Shown here piece by piece: positions 27,980 through 36,787 of a DNA stretch of 64,000 nt (within the stretch, counting starts at the first letter, position 1; each line of letters opens with the position of its first letter). The notes below the pieces were generated by a model that was not told where the DNA came from, searched no databases, and saw only the letters and a program-made list of their open reading frames with translations. The position numbers were made by a program, and so were the translations under genes. Source of the stretch: Paraglaciecola sp. MB-3u-78 (GTDB lineage: Bacteria; Pseudomonadota; Gammaproteobacteria; Enterobacterales; Alteromonadaceae). Location: assembly GCF_002835935.1 (NCBI RefSeq), contig NZ_PJCF01000006.1, forward strand, positions 620,001-684,000, in the 5' to 3' direction.

Positions 27980-28690
27980 ATAAGTGCGTGACAGATACTA
28001 AACCTTACGTTGGTGTTCGATTCCTGTAAGGAAGCGTCCATCTCATCACCCATTGTTAAGAAAAAAATGAAGCAGGTTAAGGGAGCCATTGTGACTTACC
28101 GATAACTGATTGTAAGAGGCAATACTGCGCGGTGGCATGTTGATATGCAGTTAAAAACTGCCCAACAACGAGGGAGCCCTCACCTCCAGCTCAGAATTCA
28201 AATATCCCTCGCGGCATAATATACGCGAGGCTTCAAAACGATTGGGCACATTTTCAAGCCAGGCACAGGCTTGTTTTAAAGCTGTACACAACGCGAATAC
28301 AGTATTGGGGATCGTGGTACGGGTGCCCAAACCCAGAGTTAATCTTACGCGTATTTACGGGGTGGCCTCCACTTAATAGTCGGCACCGCTGACAATAACA
28401 CCGTCCTTAAGAAATAAGGCTAAACAAGCTTTGCCGACAGGGCAGGAAAAAACACGAGCAGAAAAGCACCAGTCGATGACCTAGACGCAGCCAGCGGTGG
28501 TGCTGTCCTGTCTTTTTTTCGATATCACTTTTACGCGCAGAAAAAGTATTCACTAGCTGTGACGCCACTTGATTACTGGGCCACGAATATTGCTGTCTAT
28601 GCTTATATGGTTCGACGTTCTCTACGTATAATGCACTAGACTGATTATCAAAAAAACACATTGTGCGGTGAGGAGATGGCTTTTGCTAGA
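27980..28690. other. ~700-bp region with a decayed coding remnant
   Basis: No intact gene. On the reverse strand, 28210-28430 reads as broken coding sequence of higher GC than its surroundings (for example GLGTRTTIPNTVFALCTALK and ACAWLENVPNRFEASR, and upstream KACLALFLKDGVIVSGAD), interrupted by stops. I do not recognise the family. It looks like a relic of foreign or mobile DNA inserted between the two c-di-GMP genes. Confidence 0.45.
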
Positions 28691-28697
28691 CGCTAAC

Positions 28698-29084
28698 TTT
28701 CATATGCCATATAAATAACAAATATTCAAAAAAACATCATGCACGTATATTATTATGATGTATATGTGTCGTATTGGGTATGTACATATGTCACTATAGT
28801 ATATCTATGTGTTCAAGTTAGGTCATCAATTGCATCTTAATATAAAAAATAATCAGAGGCTTTATGGAATGCCGTTGATATTATTATTATCCCTTCTCAT
28901 GTTATTTTTATTCCTTCGTTATTTTCTAAATCCAGTGCCAGTAGTTCATCGATTGGCCTTAGCTACTAGTGAGGCAAAAAAGATTACCAATGCATTTGAA
29001 GTCTTTTCAGATGACAAAATACGTGTACTTAATGATATGGCCAATTTATGGCCATATACGGATCCACATTCACTAAATTGGTTT
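28698..29084 (+). repeat. Duplicated leader and 5' coding segment, copy 2 (intact gene)
   Basis: This is the counterpart of 25183-25547. It contains the leader and the first ~90 codons of the GGDEF-EAL gene at 28809. Conservation is strongest from 28822 onward (GGTCATCAATTGCATC). Confidence 0.8.
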
Positions 29085-31691
29085 GATACTCAGGCTGCCA
29101 ATATGAGCAAGGTACATACCGACATTGTTGATATTGGGTGGATAAATTCAGATTTTACGGTCCGTCAGGCTTTCGCCTCTAGAGAGCACCTTTTGGTACT
29201 GGATAAAAGCATCACTGAATTTGGTATCAATACTGATGAACTTAAGCTTATTGGTCAAACTTCCAGTTTATATCAAGCCAATCATTCATTCGTTTTCTTC
29301 GTAGTTAGAATCGATCCAGATAATCCTCAGCTAGGTTATCTGTTAGCAAAATTTGACTTAGAAAAAAACTTATCTGTGATGACGGGTGACCTAATCAATC
29401 GCAAGTTTAATTTCTCTATCAGTGATAGCAAAATCTCATTGTTGGAACACAGTGACTTTGTGGATGACGAGACAGTGGTGTATCAATCGTTCAACTTTGC
29501 CGGTCGCACTTGGATGTTAAAACTACAATACGCTGATACATATTTGAAAATAGATAATATGATGTTTTGGCTAGGCTCAATCGTTTCTTGCTTCGCTAGT
29601 CTATTTTTATATTGGCTACTACGCATAAAAGCTTTCAGACCCAGTAAGAACCAATTATGTCATCAAGCTGTCATTGAAGCCGCACTCGACGGTATTCTTG
29701 TCTATAAGGCTTTGGGTGAAAAAAACTGCGATATAATCGAATTTGTGTTGGTTGATGCTAACAAAGTGGCAATGAAAATGTTGAATATTACGCTGCCTAC
29801 AACACAGCCAATTAAGCTCAGTCAGCAATTGCAGCTAATTCAAGCTCAGGATATTTTGCCTAATATTATTGACGTAAACCAAAGTGGCTCACCATTCGAG
29901 TATGAATTACACATACATTCATCAAACATCAATCAATGGTTTAAATTACAAGTTGTCAAAGCCGGTGATGGAGTTGCTCTGACGTTCAGAGATATCTCTC
30001 AAAACCTACTTTCCCATCAGAACCTGCAACGCAGTGCGACCAAATTTCGACGTTTGATTGATGGCCTCAATGACCATTATATTTACTCGAAAGACGTCTC
30101 AGGCCAATACACTTTTATTAGCCATAGTATTAAACACATACTTGGGTATGAGGTTGACGATTTCCTAAAGAATTACAACAATTATCTGATCTCTTTGCCA
30201 AAAGACACGGAAGATCCATGCCTAAATCAACAACGAGGCAAAGGATCTCAATCTTACACTGTGGTCTATCTTTCTAAAAATCAGCAGGAAGTGAATATTG
30301 AATATCATGATTCACCGGTATTCGATGGGTCTGGTAACGTGGTCGCAATAGAAGGCATTGGGCGCGATGTTACGGCCGAATTGATATTAAAGGAACAAAT
30401 TTACTATCAAGCCAATCATGATAAGTTAACTGGCTTGCTCAACCGTCACGCCTTTGATCTTGAATTACAAGCCCTCATTACACGATCGAAGGCAACCCAA
30501 GAGCAGGCCACTTTATGCTATATAGACATAGATGGATTTAAGTTAATCAATGATACCTGTGGTCATCATGCTGGTGACCAATTGTTGAACCATATTTCTA
30601 ACTTACTGGGGGAAAAATTGTACGGTGATGATGTATTAGCCCGCGTGGGCGGTGATGAATTTTGTATGATATTGTGGGGTGTGGACAATAAAAGTGTTGA
30701 ATCGAAAGTACAAACCGTTATAGAGCATGTGGCAGCCTATCGATTTTTATGGGAGGAAAAAATATTTCACGTCAGTGTCAGTATCGGGTTAGTGCATGTC
30801 GAACCTGAAGTTTCAGACGCGGTAAGTCTGGTACAGGAAGCGGATCTTGCCTGCTACAAAGCTAAGAGTAACGGTAAAAATCAATTTTGTGTGTATGAGT
30901 CCAGCGGATTACAAGAATCATTTCGCAAGCAAGAACTTGATATTTTAGAGTTATTACAGGTTGCAATCGAGCACAATAAACTGCAACTGTATTTTCAAAC
31001 TATTAAACCACTGGGCTCATCAAACACTAATCACAACTATGAAGTCCTCTTAAGAATGTTCGATGAAAATGGTGCTATGATAAGCCCAAGCGTTTTTATT
31101 CCAGTCGCAGAACGTAACGGCTTAATGTCTCGGGTAGATACATGGGTTTTTGAACACACCATAAACTTACTTGAACGACATCCTAAACACACCCTATTAC
31201 TGGATAAATGTGCGATCAATTTGTCGGGCGCTAGCCTCAACTCTCCATCACTATTAATAACCATTTTAGAACGATTGCAGCACACTAGTGTACCGCTTAA
31301 CAAATTGTGTTTTGAAATTACTGAAACCGCTGCGGTGATGAATTTAGTCACAGCGAGTAAAACGATTGATAAAATTAGACTGCTAGGGTGTCAGTTTGCA
31401 CTAGACGATTTTGGTGCGGGTATGTCTTCATTTACCTATTTGAAGAACATGAACGTTGATTATGTGAAAATTGATGGCTCATTTGTTAAAAATATGAGTA
31501 AAGATATCTGTGATTTTGCCACAGTCAAAGCCATCCATGAGATTGCTAGAAGCATGGGAAAACAAACTATTGCAGAATTTGTAGGTGATGAGGAAACAGA
31601 ACAACTATTGCGGCAATTGGGAGTGGATTTTGCACAGGGTTTTAGCATTGCTCATCCCATGCCTATGCTGCCAATGTTATCCCAAATTTAG
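28809..31691 (+). CDS. Membrane sensor GGDEF-EAL c-di-GMP enzyme with PAS domains
   Basis: A 960-residue protein starting at GTG 28809. TM1 (~18-36) and TM2 (~247-270) bracket a ~210-residue periplasmic sensor domain. Cytoplasmic PAS-like regions (~285-400 and ~410-525, with KFRRLIDGLNDHYIYSKD) precede GGDEF (RVGGDEFCM) and EAL domains. The EAL motif reads EVL (YEVLLRM), a tolerated variant, with DDFGAGMSSFTYL, VKIDGSFV and IAEF present, so phosphodiesterase activity is still plausible. The I-site Arg is missing (LYGDD before the GGDEF box), so product inhibition may be lost. It is paralogous at its 5' end to the fragment at 25317. Confidence 0.9.
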   Translation: MFKLGHQLHLNIKNNQRLYGMPLILLLSLLMLFLFLRYFLNPVPVVHRLALATSEAKKITNAFEVFSDDKIRVLNDMANLWPYTDPHSLNWFDTQAANMSKVHTDIVDIGWINSDFTVRQAFASREHLLVLDKSITEFGINTDELKLIGQTSSLYQANHSFVFFVVRIDPDNPQLGYLLAKFDLEKNLSVMTGDLINRKFNFSISDSKISLLEHSDFVDDETVVYQSFNFAGRTWMLKLQYADTYLKIDNMMFWLGSIVSCFASLFLYWLLRIKAFRPSKNQLCHQAVIEAALDGILVYKALGEKNCDIIEFVLVDANKVAMKMLNITLPTTQPIKLSQQLQLIQAQDILPNIIDVNQSGSPFEYELHIHSSNINQWFKLQVVKAGDGVALTFRDISQNLLSHQNLQRSATKFRRLIDGLNDHYIYSKDVSGQYTFISHSIKHILGYEVDDFLKNYNNYLISLPKDTEDPCLNQQRGKGSQSYTVVYLSKNQQEVNIEYHDSPVFDGSGNVVAIEGIGRDVTAELILKEQIYYQANHDKLTGLLNRHAFDLELQALITRSKATQEQATLCYIDIDGFKLINDTCGHHAGDQLLNHISNLLGEKLYGDDVLARVGGDEFCMILWGVDNKSVESKVQTVIEHVAAYRFLWEEKIFHVSVSIGLVHVEPEVSDAVSLVQEADLACYKAKSNGKNQFCVYESSGLQESFRKQELDILELLQVAIEHNKLQLYFQTIKPLGSSNTNHNYEVLLRMFDENGAMISPSVFIPVAERNGLMSRVDTWVFEHTINLLERHPKHTLLLDKCAINLSGASLNSPSLLITILERLQHTSVPLNKLCFEITETAAVMNLVTASKTIDKIRLLGCQFALDDFGAGMSSFTYLKNMNVDYVKIDGSFVKNMSKDICDFATVKAIHEIARSMGKQTIAEFVGDEETEQLLRQLGVDFAQGFSIAHPMPMLPMLSQI

Positions 31692-31761
31692 TTGTTATTA
31701 GGTTGGCTCTTTTTAATCCTCAGCGGTGCTAGAAATTGCAGTGCTGTAGCTGGCGAATAGC

Positions 31762-32358
31762 TTATTTGGGTATGGGTACAGCGTGTTTGGTAATGATGGC
31801 ATCAATGTGTGTCGCCAGTGCACTCAACGCCAAACTGTTCCATTCAACAGGGCTGATTAATGTGGATATGGCGTGATGTTTTAAACTGACATAACCATGC
31901 ACAAAAGCCCAAATTTCAAGCGCAACCCGTTGTTTTTCTGCTTTTTTTGTATCCTCTGGCAGTATAAGAGAGCTAATATCAACTAACTTTTTAAAGGCTT
32001 TTTCTGCCATGGCTTGGGCTTCTTCAGATGGCAAGTAACCCGCATCACCTTCACCAAAAATCAGCCGGTAATGGGCTTCATATTGGTCGGCTAGCTCTAG
32101 GTACCCCTTTACGCCCTGCAAAATAACGTCTCGTACTGGTGCATGAGTATCAAGAATATCCATAGCCGAAAATACTTTTTCGAACCCCTCTATATACAGT
32201 TCGTCTAAGATCCCTTGCTTGCCTTTAAAATGACTATAGATGCCAATAGTAGACACCCCGGCGCGTTTAGATATGGCTCTTACACTCAGTGCAGAGGTGC
32301 CTCCTTCGAGAAATAATTCAGATGCGGCTTTTAAAATGGTGTTTCTTGCGTCGCTCAT
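31762..32358 (-). CDS. TetR/AcrR-family repressor
   Basis: A 198-residue regulator. The N-terminal helix-turn-helix is typical (AASELFLEGGTSALSVRAIS, then GVSTIGIYSHFKGKQGILDELY). The C-terminal ligand domain resembles the WHG-containing subgroup (EIWAFVHGYVSLKHHAIS). It is divergent from the FAD oxidoreductase gene, and the 146-bp gap holds a twin palindrome that is very likely its operator. It probably represses both itself and the oxidoreductase-DUF2855 pair until a ligand binds. The ligand is unknown. Confidence 0.92.
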   Translation of the reverse strand: MSDARNTILKAASELFLEGGTSALSVRAISKRAGVSTIGIYSHFKGKQGILDELYIEGFEKVFSAMDILDTHAPVRDVILQGVKGYLELADQYEAHYRLIFGEGDAGYLPSEEAQAMAEKAFKKLVDISSLILPEDTKKAEKQRVALEIWAFVHGYVSLKHHAISTLISPVEWNSLALSALATHIDAIITKHAVPIPK

Positions 32359-32404
32359 AATGATGAATATCTAACCAATAAGAAAGGTGTAACAGTTGAC
32401 TGAC

Positions 32405-32438
32405 ATAACAGTGTTATGATTAACTATAACACTGTTAT
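32405..32438. promoter_or_regulatory. Twin palindromic operator for the TetR-type repressor
   Basis: ATAACAGTGTTAT at 32405-32417 and ATAACACTGTTAT at 32426-32438 are each a perfect odd palindrome (ATAACA-N-TGTTAT) and are also exact complements of each other. The centres are 21 bp apart, two helical turns, as expected for two repressor dimers on one DNA face. It lies between the divergent tetR and FAD genes, 47 bp from the repressor start. Confidence 0.85.
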
Positions 32439-32504
32439 GCGCAATGTGATTCTTTGCTTTTCACTGGTGCACAATAATAATTCATTCACACCGGGGATCA
32501 AAAG

Positions 32505-33914
32505 ATGACAGCACACACTCATGAAACAGATTACCTAATAGTTGGTAGCGGCGCAGTAGGAATGGCATTTGCAGATATTTTATTAACAGAAAGTGATGCA
32601 AATATCATCATTGTTGACCGCTTCCATAAACCTGGTGGTCATTGGAATGTCGCCTACCCTTTTGTCACACTGCATCAACCGTCTTATTTCTACGGCGTCA
32701 GTTCTCGTGAGTTGAGCAAAGGTTGTATTGATCAGGTGGGATTAAATAAAGGGCTGAATGAATTAGCCTCTGGTGCTGAAGTCAGCGCTTATTTTGATGA
32801 TGTGATGCGCGAGCAGTTTTTGCCAACTGGTCGGGTGAAGTACTTTCCTATGTGTGATTATAAAGGTGACGGCAAGTTTGTTTCGTCACTGACCGGTGAA
32901 ACCCATCAAGTCACAGTGAACAAAAAAACAGTCGATGCTACCTACTTAAATACGAATGTGCCGTCTACACACACGCCAAATTTCAGTATTGCCCCAGATA
33001 TTCAATTTATGCCCTTAAATGATTTGCCCAAAGTCACCCAACCACCTGCTGGTTATGTGGTCATAGGTGGTGGTAAAACCGGCATTGATGCAGTGTTGTG
33101 GTTACTTGAAAAAAACGTTAATCCTGATGATATTCAATGGGTAATGCCCCGTGATGCTTGGTTAATAGATCGTAAAAACACTCAACCTACAGAAGAATTT
33201 TTTGCCGATGCCATTGGCGCACAAGCCTCTCAAATGGAAGCCATTGCGAATTCATATTCCATTGAAGATATGTTTGACCGATTAGAACAAGCGGGCGTAT
33301 TCCTAAGGATTGACACTAATGTTCAACCAGAAATGTTCCATGGTGCCACTGTCAGCCAAATGGAGCTGGAAGCCCTACGTAAAGTAAAAAATATTATCCG
33401 TATGGGGCGAGTCACCCACATTGAAAACCAACAGATTATATTAGAGCAGGGGGTCATCCCAACTAGTACCAAGCATTTACATATTGACTGTTCGGCTAGT
33501 GCATTAACTAATTTAACCATCAAACCTATCTTTGCAGGCGACGTTATCACGCCGCAAACTGTGAGTTCATATCAACCTGTTTTTAGCGCCGCTTTCATTG
33601 CCCATATCGAATTAGCTTACCCAGAAGAGGCAAAAAACAAAATCTGTAATGTGGTGCCTTTACCAAATACGTTAATTGATTGGTTACGTTTAACCGCCGC
33701 CTTTATGATGAATCAGTATATGTGGTCACAAGACGAAAATTTACGTCAATGGCTATTAGAAAATCGCTTAGATGGCTTTAGCCAGTTGATGCGCGGTGTT
33801 AAAAAAGACGACATTGAAAAACAAGCCATAGTGAAACGTTTACGAGCCAATGCACAACCAGCCATGGCAAAGCTGCAGCAATATTTGGCTCAAGCACAAG
33901 TCAGCGTTAATTAA
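32505..33914 (+). CDS. FAD/NAD(P)-binding oxidoreductase
   Basis: A 469-residue flavoprotein with an N-terminal FAD dinucleotide fold (YLIVGSGAVGMAFADILL, then IIVDRFHKPGGHW) and an internal nucleotide-binding site (GYVVIGGGKTGIDAVLWLL near residue 185). The layout resembles flavin-containing monooxygenase-like or NAD(P)-dependent oxidoreductases with a HQPSYFYG stretch after the first fold. It is followed 10 bp later by a DUF2855 gene and is controlled by the divergent TetR regulator. The pair may oxidise or reduce a hydrophobic small molecule. The substrate is unknown. Confidence 0.85.
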   Translation: MTAHTHETDYLIVGSGAVGMAFADILLTESDANIIIVDRFHKPGGHWNVAYPFVTLHQPSYFYGVSSRELSKGCIDQVGLNKGLNELASGAEVSAYFDDVMREQFLPTGRVKYFPMCDYKGDGKFVSSLTGETHQVTVNKKTVDATYLNTNVPSTHTPNFSIAPDIQFMPLNDLPKVTQPPAGYVVIGGGKTGIDAVLWLLEKNVNPDDIQWVMPRDAWLIDRKNTQPTEEFFADAIGAQASQMEAIANSYSIEDMFDRLEQAGVFLRIDTNVQPEMFHGATVSQMELEALRKVKNIIRMGRVTHIENQQIILEQGVIPTSTKHLHIDCSASALTNLTIKPIFAGDVITPQTVSSYQPVFSAAFIAHIELAYPEEAKNKICNVVPLPNTLIDWLRLTAAFMMNQYMWSQDENLRQWLLENRLDGFSQLMRGVKKDDIEKQAIVKRLRANAQPAMAKLQQYLAQAQVSVN

Positions 33915-33924
33915 GGAAAGGTAT

Positions 33925-35013
33925 ATGAGTGAATTTCAAATACGTAAAGATAACTACCTGACCAATCGAATCGTCGATACTAGTTTGTCTGAAAGTGATA
34001 TCGCAGAAGGTGAGGTGTTAGTAAAAATTGACCGCTTTGCGTTTACAGCCAACAACATTACCTATGCAGTGGTGGGTGACCAATTTGGTTATTGGCAATT
34101 TTTTCCGCCAAGCGGTCACGATGTTAAGAACTGGGGCATTATACCCGTTTGGGGTTTTGCCGATGTGGTGGCTTCCCATGCTGAGGGTGTGCCAGTAGGC
34201 GAGCGATTATTTGGTTATTTCCCGCCCGCCACGTACCTTAAAATGACACCCACTCATGTGAATAAACTGCGTTGGATTGATGGTGCTGAGCATCGTGCTC
34301 CCTTGCCTTCAGGATATAATGCGTATCGCAGAGTATTGGCTGAACCCAATTATAATAAGGCAATGGATGATTTTAGGATGTTGTTGTTTCCACTGCATCT
34401 AACATCCTATTGTTTGTACGATAACCTACTTGATAACAACTGGTTTGGCGCTGAGCAAGTTGTGGTGATAAGTGCCTCAAGCAAAACCAGTATTGGTTTG
34501 GGTTATGCATTGGCAGATGATGAAAATGCGCCTAAAAGCATTGGCATGACATCGAGTCGCAACCTAGATATGGTCAACAATTTAAGCCTTTATGACAACA
34601 CAGTGACCTATGATAATTTGACAGAAATCGATGCATCTAAGCCAACAGTGATAGTGGATATGTCTGGAAATGGAGAGGTGTTAGGTAGATTACATAAACA
34701 CCTTGGCGACAATATGAAGTTTTGTTCAAATGTGGGTTTCACTCACTGGGAAGACGGTGGCATGGGCCCTGATTTTATTCAGCAGCGTAGTGAAATGTTT
34801 TTCGCCCCTAGTCATATCCAAAAGCGGCTCAAAGAATGGGGGCCTGAAGTATTCGAGCAAAAAACTACGGCCTTTATGCAATCCACTATCCGCAGAAGTG
34901 CCAGTTGGTTGACGTTGACCCAGCTTAACGGGTTACAGGGGTTAGCCGAAATTTATCAAGATGTGTGTGAAGGGAAGGTTGATCCTGAAGCCGGATTGAT
35001 CGTTGAAATGTGA
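33925..35013 (+). CDS. DUF2855 family protein
   Basis: A protein of about 362 residues starting at ATG 33925, with AAGGAAAG upstream. An earlier in-frame start would overlap the preceding gene and lacks a ribosome site. The stretch VKIDRFAFTANNITYAVVGD and the FGYWQFFPP that follows are the hallmark of DUF2855, which looks like a distant medium-chain dehydrogenase/quinone-reductase fold: a GroES-like beginning and a Rossmann-like second half with VVISASSKTSIGLGYAL. It forms an operon with the FAD oxidoreductase. The exact activity is unknown; a reductase acting on the same substrate is plausible. Confidence 0.87.
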   Translation: MSEFQIRKDNYLTNRIVDTSLSESDIAEGEVLVKIDRFAFTANNITYAVVGDQFGYWQFFPPSGHDVKNWGIIPVWGFADVVASHAEGVPVGERLFGYFPPATYLKMTPTHVNKLRWIDGAEHRAPLPSGYNAYRRVLAEPNYNKAMDDFRMLLFPLHLTSYCLYDNLLDNNWFGAEQVVVISASSKTSIGLGYALADDENAPKSIGMTSSRNLDMVNNLSLYDNTVTYDNLTEIDASKPTVIVDMSGNGEVLGRLHKHLGDNMKFCSNVGFTHWEDGGMGPDFIQQRSEMFFAPSHIQKRLKEWGPEVFEQKTTAFMQSTIRRSASWLTLTQLNGLQGLAEIYQDVCEGKVDPEAGLIVEM

Positions 35014-35033
35014 CGAATAGGTAAAACAATACC

Positions 35034-35654
35034 TTAATCAGTGTCCGGCAGGGAAACCTCAATGTTACCTGCTGTGATATTGCTAAGTTCGGTTTTAAAC
35101 GTGCTCACTTCGCTGCTCGCAATTGCAATACTGAGAGTAACTTGTTGAGCATAATCTGGATCAACATCCTGGACATCATAACGTGCTAGTAACCGCGATA
35201 TACTGCCATCATAGGTATAATCATAGGTAAATTTTAAGAGGGTTCGGTTAACCTTAAGCCTTATAGGTAAATCTTTTAGCACCAACGACACCGCCTCAGA
35301 ATAGGCTCGTTGTAACCCGCCAGTACCTAACTTAGTGCCACCAAAATAACGGACTATTGCAACCACAATATCACCGTATCCACTGTATTCGAGGACCTTT
35401 AACATAGGCATGCCCGCCGTTCCGCTGGGCTCACCGTCGTCACTCATTGAGCGAATAGTCGTATTGGGAGCACCAGCAATATAAGCCCAACACACATGAT
35501 TAGCTTGAGGATGTTGTTGGCGCAAAGTGCGGATGAAATGGTCTGCTTCCCGGCGATCGACGGCAGGCGCAGCAAAGGTCAAAAATTTGCTGCGCTTTAC
35601 CTCTAGTTCAACTTGGCATATTTGCGCAGGCACTTGATAGCTTTGTGAACTCAA
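35034..35654 (-). CDS. yigZ: YigZ/IMPACT family protein
   Basis: A 206-residue protein of the UPF0029/IMPACT family. The N-terminal domain has ELEVKRSKFLTF, HPQANHVCWAY and the family signature DDGEPSGTAGMPML; the C-terminal DUF1949 domain begins near residue 135. Bacterial members are conserved cytosolic proteins of uncertain function, linked by homology to translation control. It appears to start at TTG 35654, 4 bp after the stop of the upstream EamA gene, so the two are co-transcribed. No ATG or GTG fits the family start better. Confidence 0.9.
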   Translation of the reverse strand: MSSQSYQVPAQICQVELEVKRSKFLTFAAPAVDRREADHFIRTLRQQHPQANHVCWAYIAGAPNTTIRSMSDDGEPSGTAGMPMLKVLEYSGYGDIVVAIVRYFGGTKLGTGGLQRAYSEAVSLVLKDLPIRLKVNRTLLKFTYDYTYDGSISRLLARYDVQDVDPDYAQQVTLSIAIASSEVSTFKTELSNITAGNIEVSLPDTD

Positions 35655-35658
35655 TACA

Positions 35659-36534
35659 TTATGCCCACATTACCAAAACAGCGGCCGCAGCGATAAGCAA
35701 TAAGCCAATTATTTCATGTTTCTGTACTTTGTTTTTTAACCAAAACGTTGCGAGTAACATGGTGAGTAATACCTCTACTTGACCTAATGTTTTCACATAG
35801 GCGACATGATGTAATGACACCGCACTAAACCAACAAATAGTGCCAAAACAACTGATAATGCTAGTGGCTAAGGTCATCCTAGCGTTATTTTTCAATGCTA
35901 CAAAAGTGCTTTTGTGTTTTACCGCGATATAACTCACAAGTAAGCTAGTTTGAATGCATAACACCCATAACAACACCCAAGCCGCACTGTGTGGAAATGG
36001 CACATTTAGCAAATGACTCGCGTCTCTCACAAATAATGATGTCAGTGCAAAACAGGTGCCACAAGCCAAACCTATGATCACCGTTTTAACGCTTAACTGG
36101 CCTTTTCTGCCACCACCTGACAATACAAATATCGCTGTCGCACCAACAACAATGCCTACCCAGCCAAATGCACTCAGTTGGCTGCCAAAAAATATAGTCC
36201 CTAATACTGCGGCCACCAAAGCCTCGCTTTTGGCTAGTCCGGCCCCAACAGAAAAGTTTTTTTGTTTAAACAGAATAACCATTAATGAAGTCGCGGAGAT
36301 TTGCATTACAGAAGCGAGTAAAACAAGGAGCACAAATTTGAGGGGGAACTCAGGGATAGCTTGATGTGAAAAGGTATACAGCAGTACTAGGTATGTCAAC
36401 GCAATAGGTGGTGCAAATAAAAACCGCGCTAGAGTCACACCAGAGGTGCTCATATTCGCACTTAGCTTACTCTGCAACGCGTTTCGAAACGTTTGCAGTA
36501 CCACCGCACTTAGCGTAAAGAAAACCCAGCTCAC
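35659..36534 (-). CDS. EamA-type (drug/metabolite transporter) membrane protein
   Basis: A 291-residue integral membrane protein with about ten hydrophobic helices in two halves, as in DMT/EamA exporters. Features include GAGLAKSEALVAAVLGTIFFG at the end of the first half and LGQVEVLLTMLLATFWL in the second. Such proteins move metabolites or amino acids across the inner membrane. The substrate cannot be predicted. It is the first gene of a two-gene unit with yigZ on the reverse strand. Confidence 0.88.
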   Translation of the reverse strand: MSWVFFTLSAVVLQTFRNALQSKLSANMSTSGVTLARFLFAPPIALTYLVLLYTFSHQAIPEFPLKFVLLVLLASVMQISATSLMVILFKQKNFSVGAGLAKSEALVAAVLGTIFFGSQLSAFGWVGIVVGATAIFVLSGGGRKGQLSVKTVIIGLACGTCFALTSLFVRDASHLLNVPFPHSAAWVLLWVLCIQTSLLVSYIAVKHKSTFVALKNNARMTLATSIISCFGTICWFSAVSLHHVAYVKTLGQVEVLLTMLLATFWLKNKVQKHEIIGLLLIAAAAVLVMWA

Positions 36535-36787
36535 AGCAAGACCTTAAAAATTAGAAGGTTTGATCTTACTCCATAAACGAGCGAATAGATTATCATCTGT
36601 TTACATAGCTAATATTTTCACTGTCTATCCAATTCAATTTATTACTTTGGTGAATTTTTTGTTATTTTAAATTATTGATTAAATTAGCTATTTTCGCATG
36701 TGGCGTCAAAGTGTTATTTGTGACGAATCAAAAAATTGTGGCTCTATTTTCTCTTATTTAGAATGCGGACATTAAAAACGCCAATCC

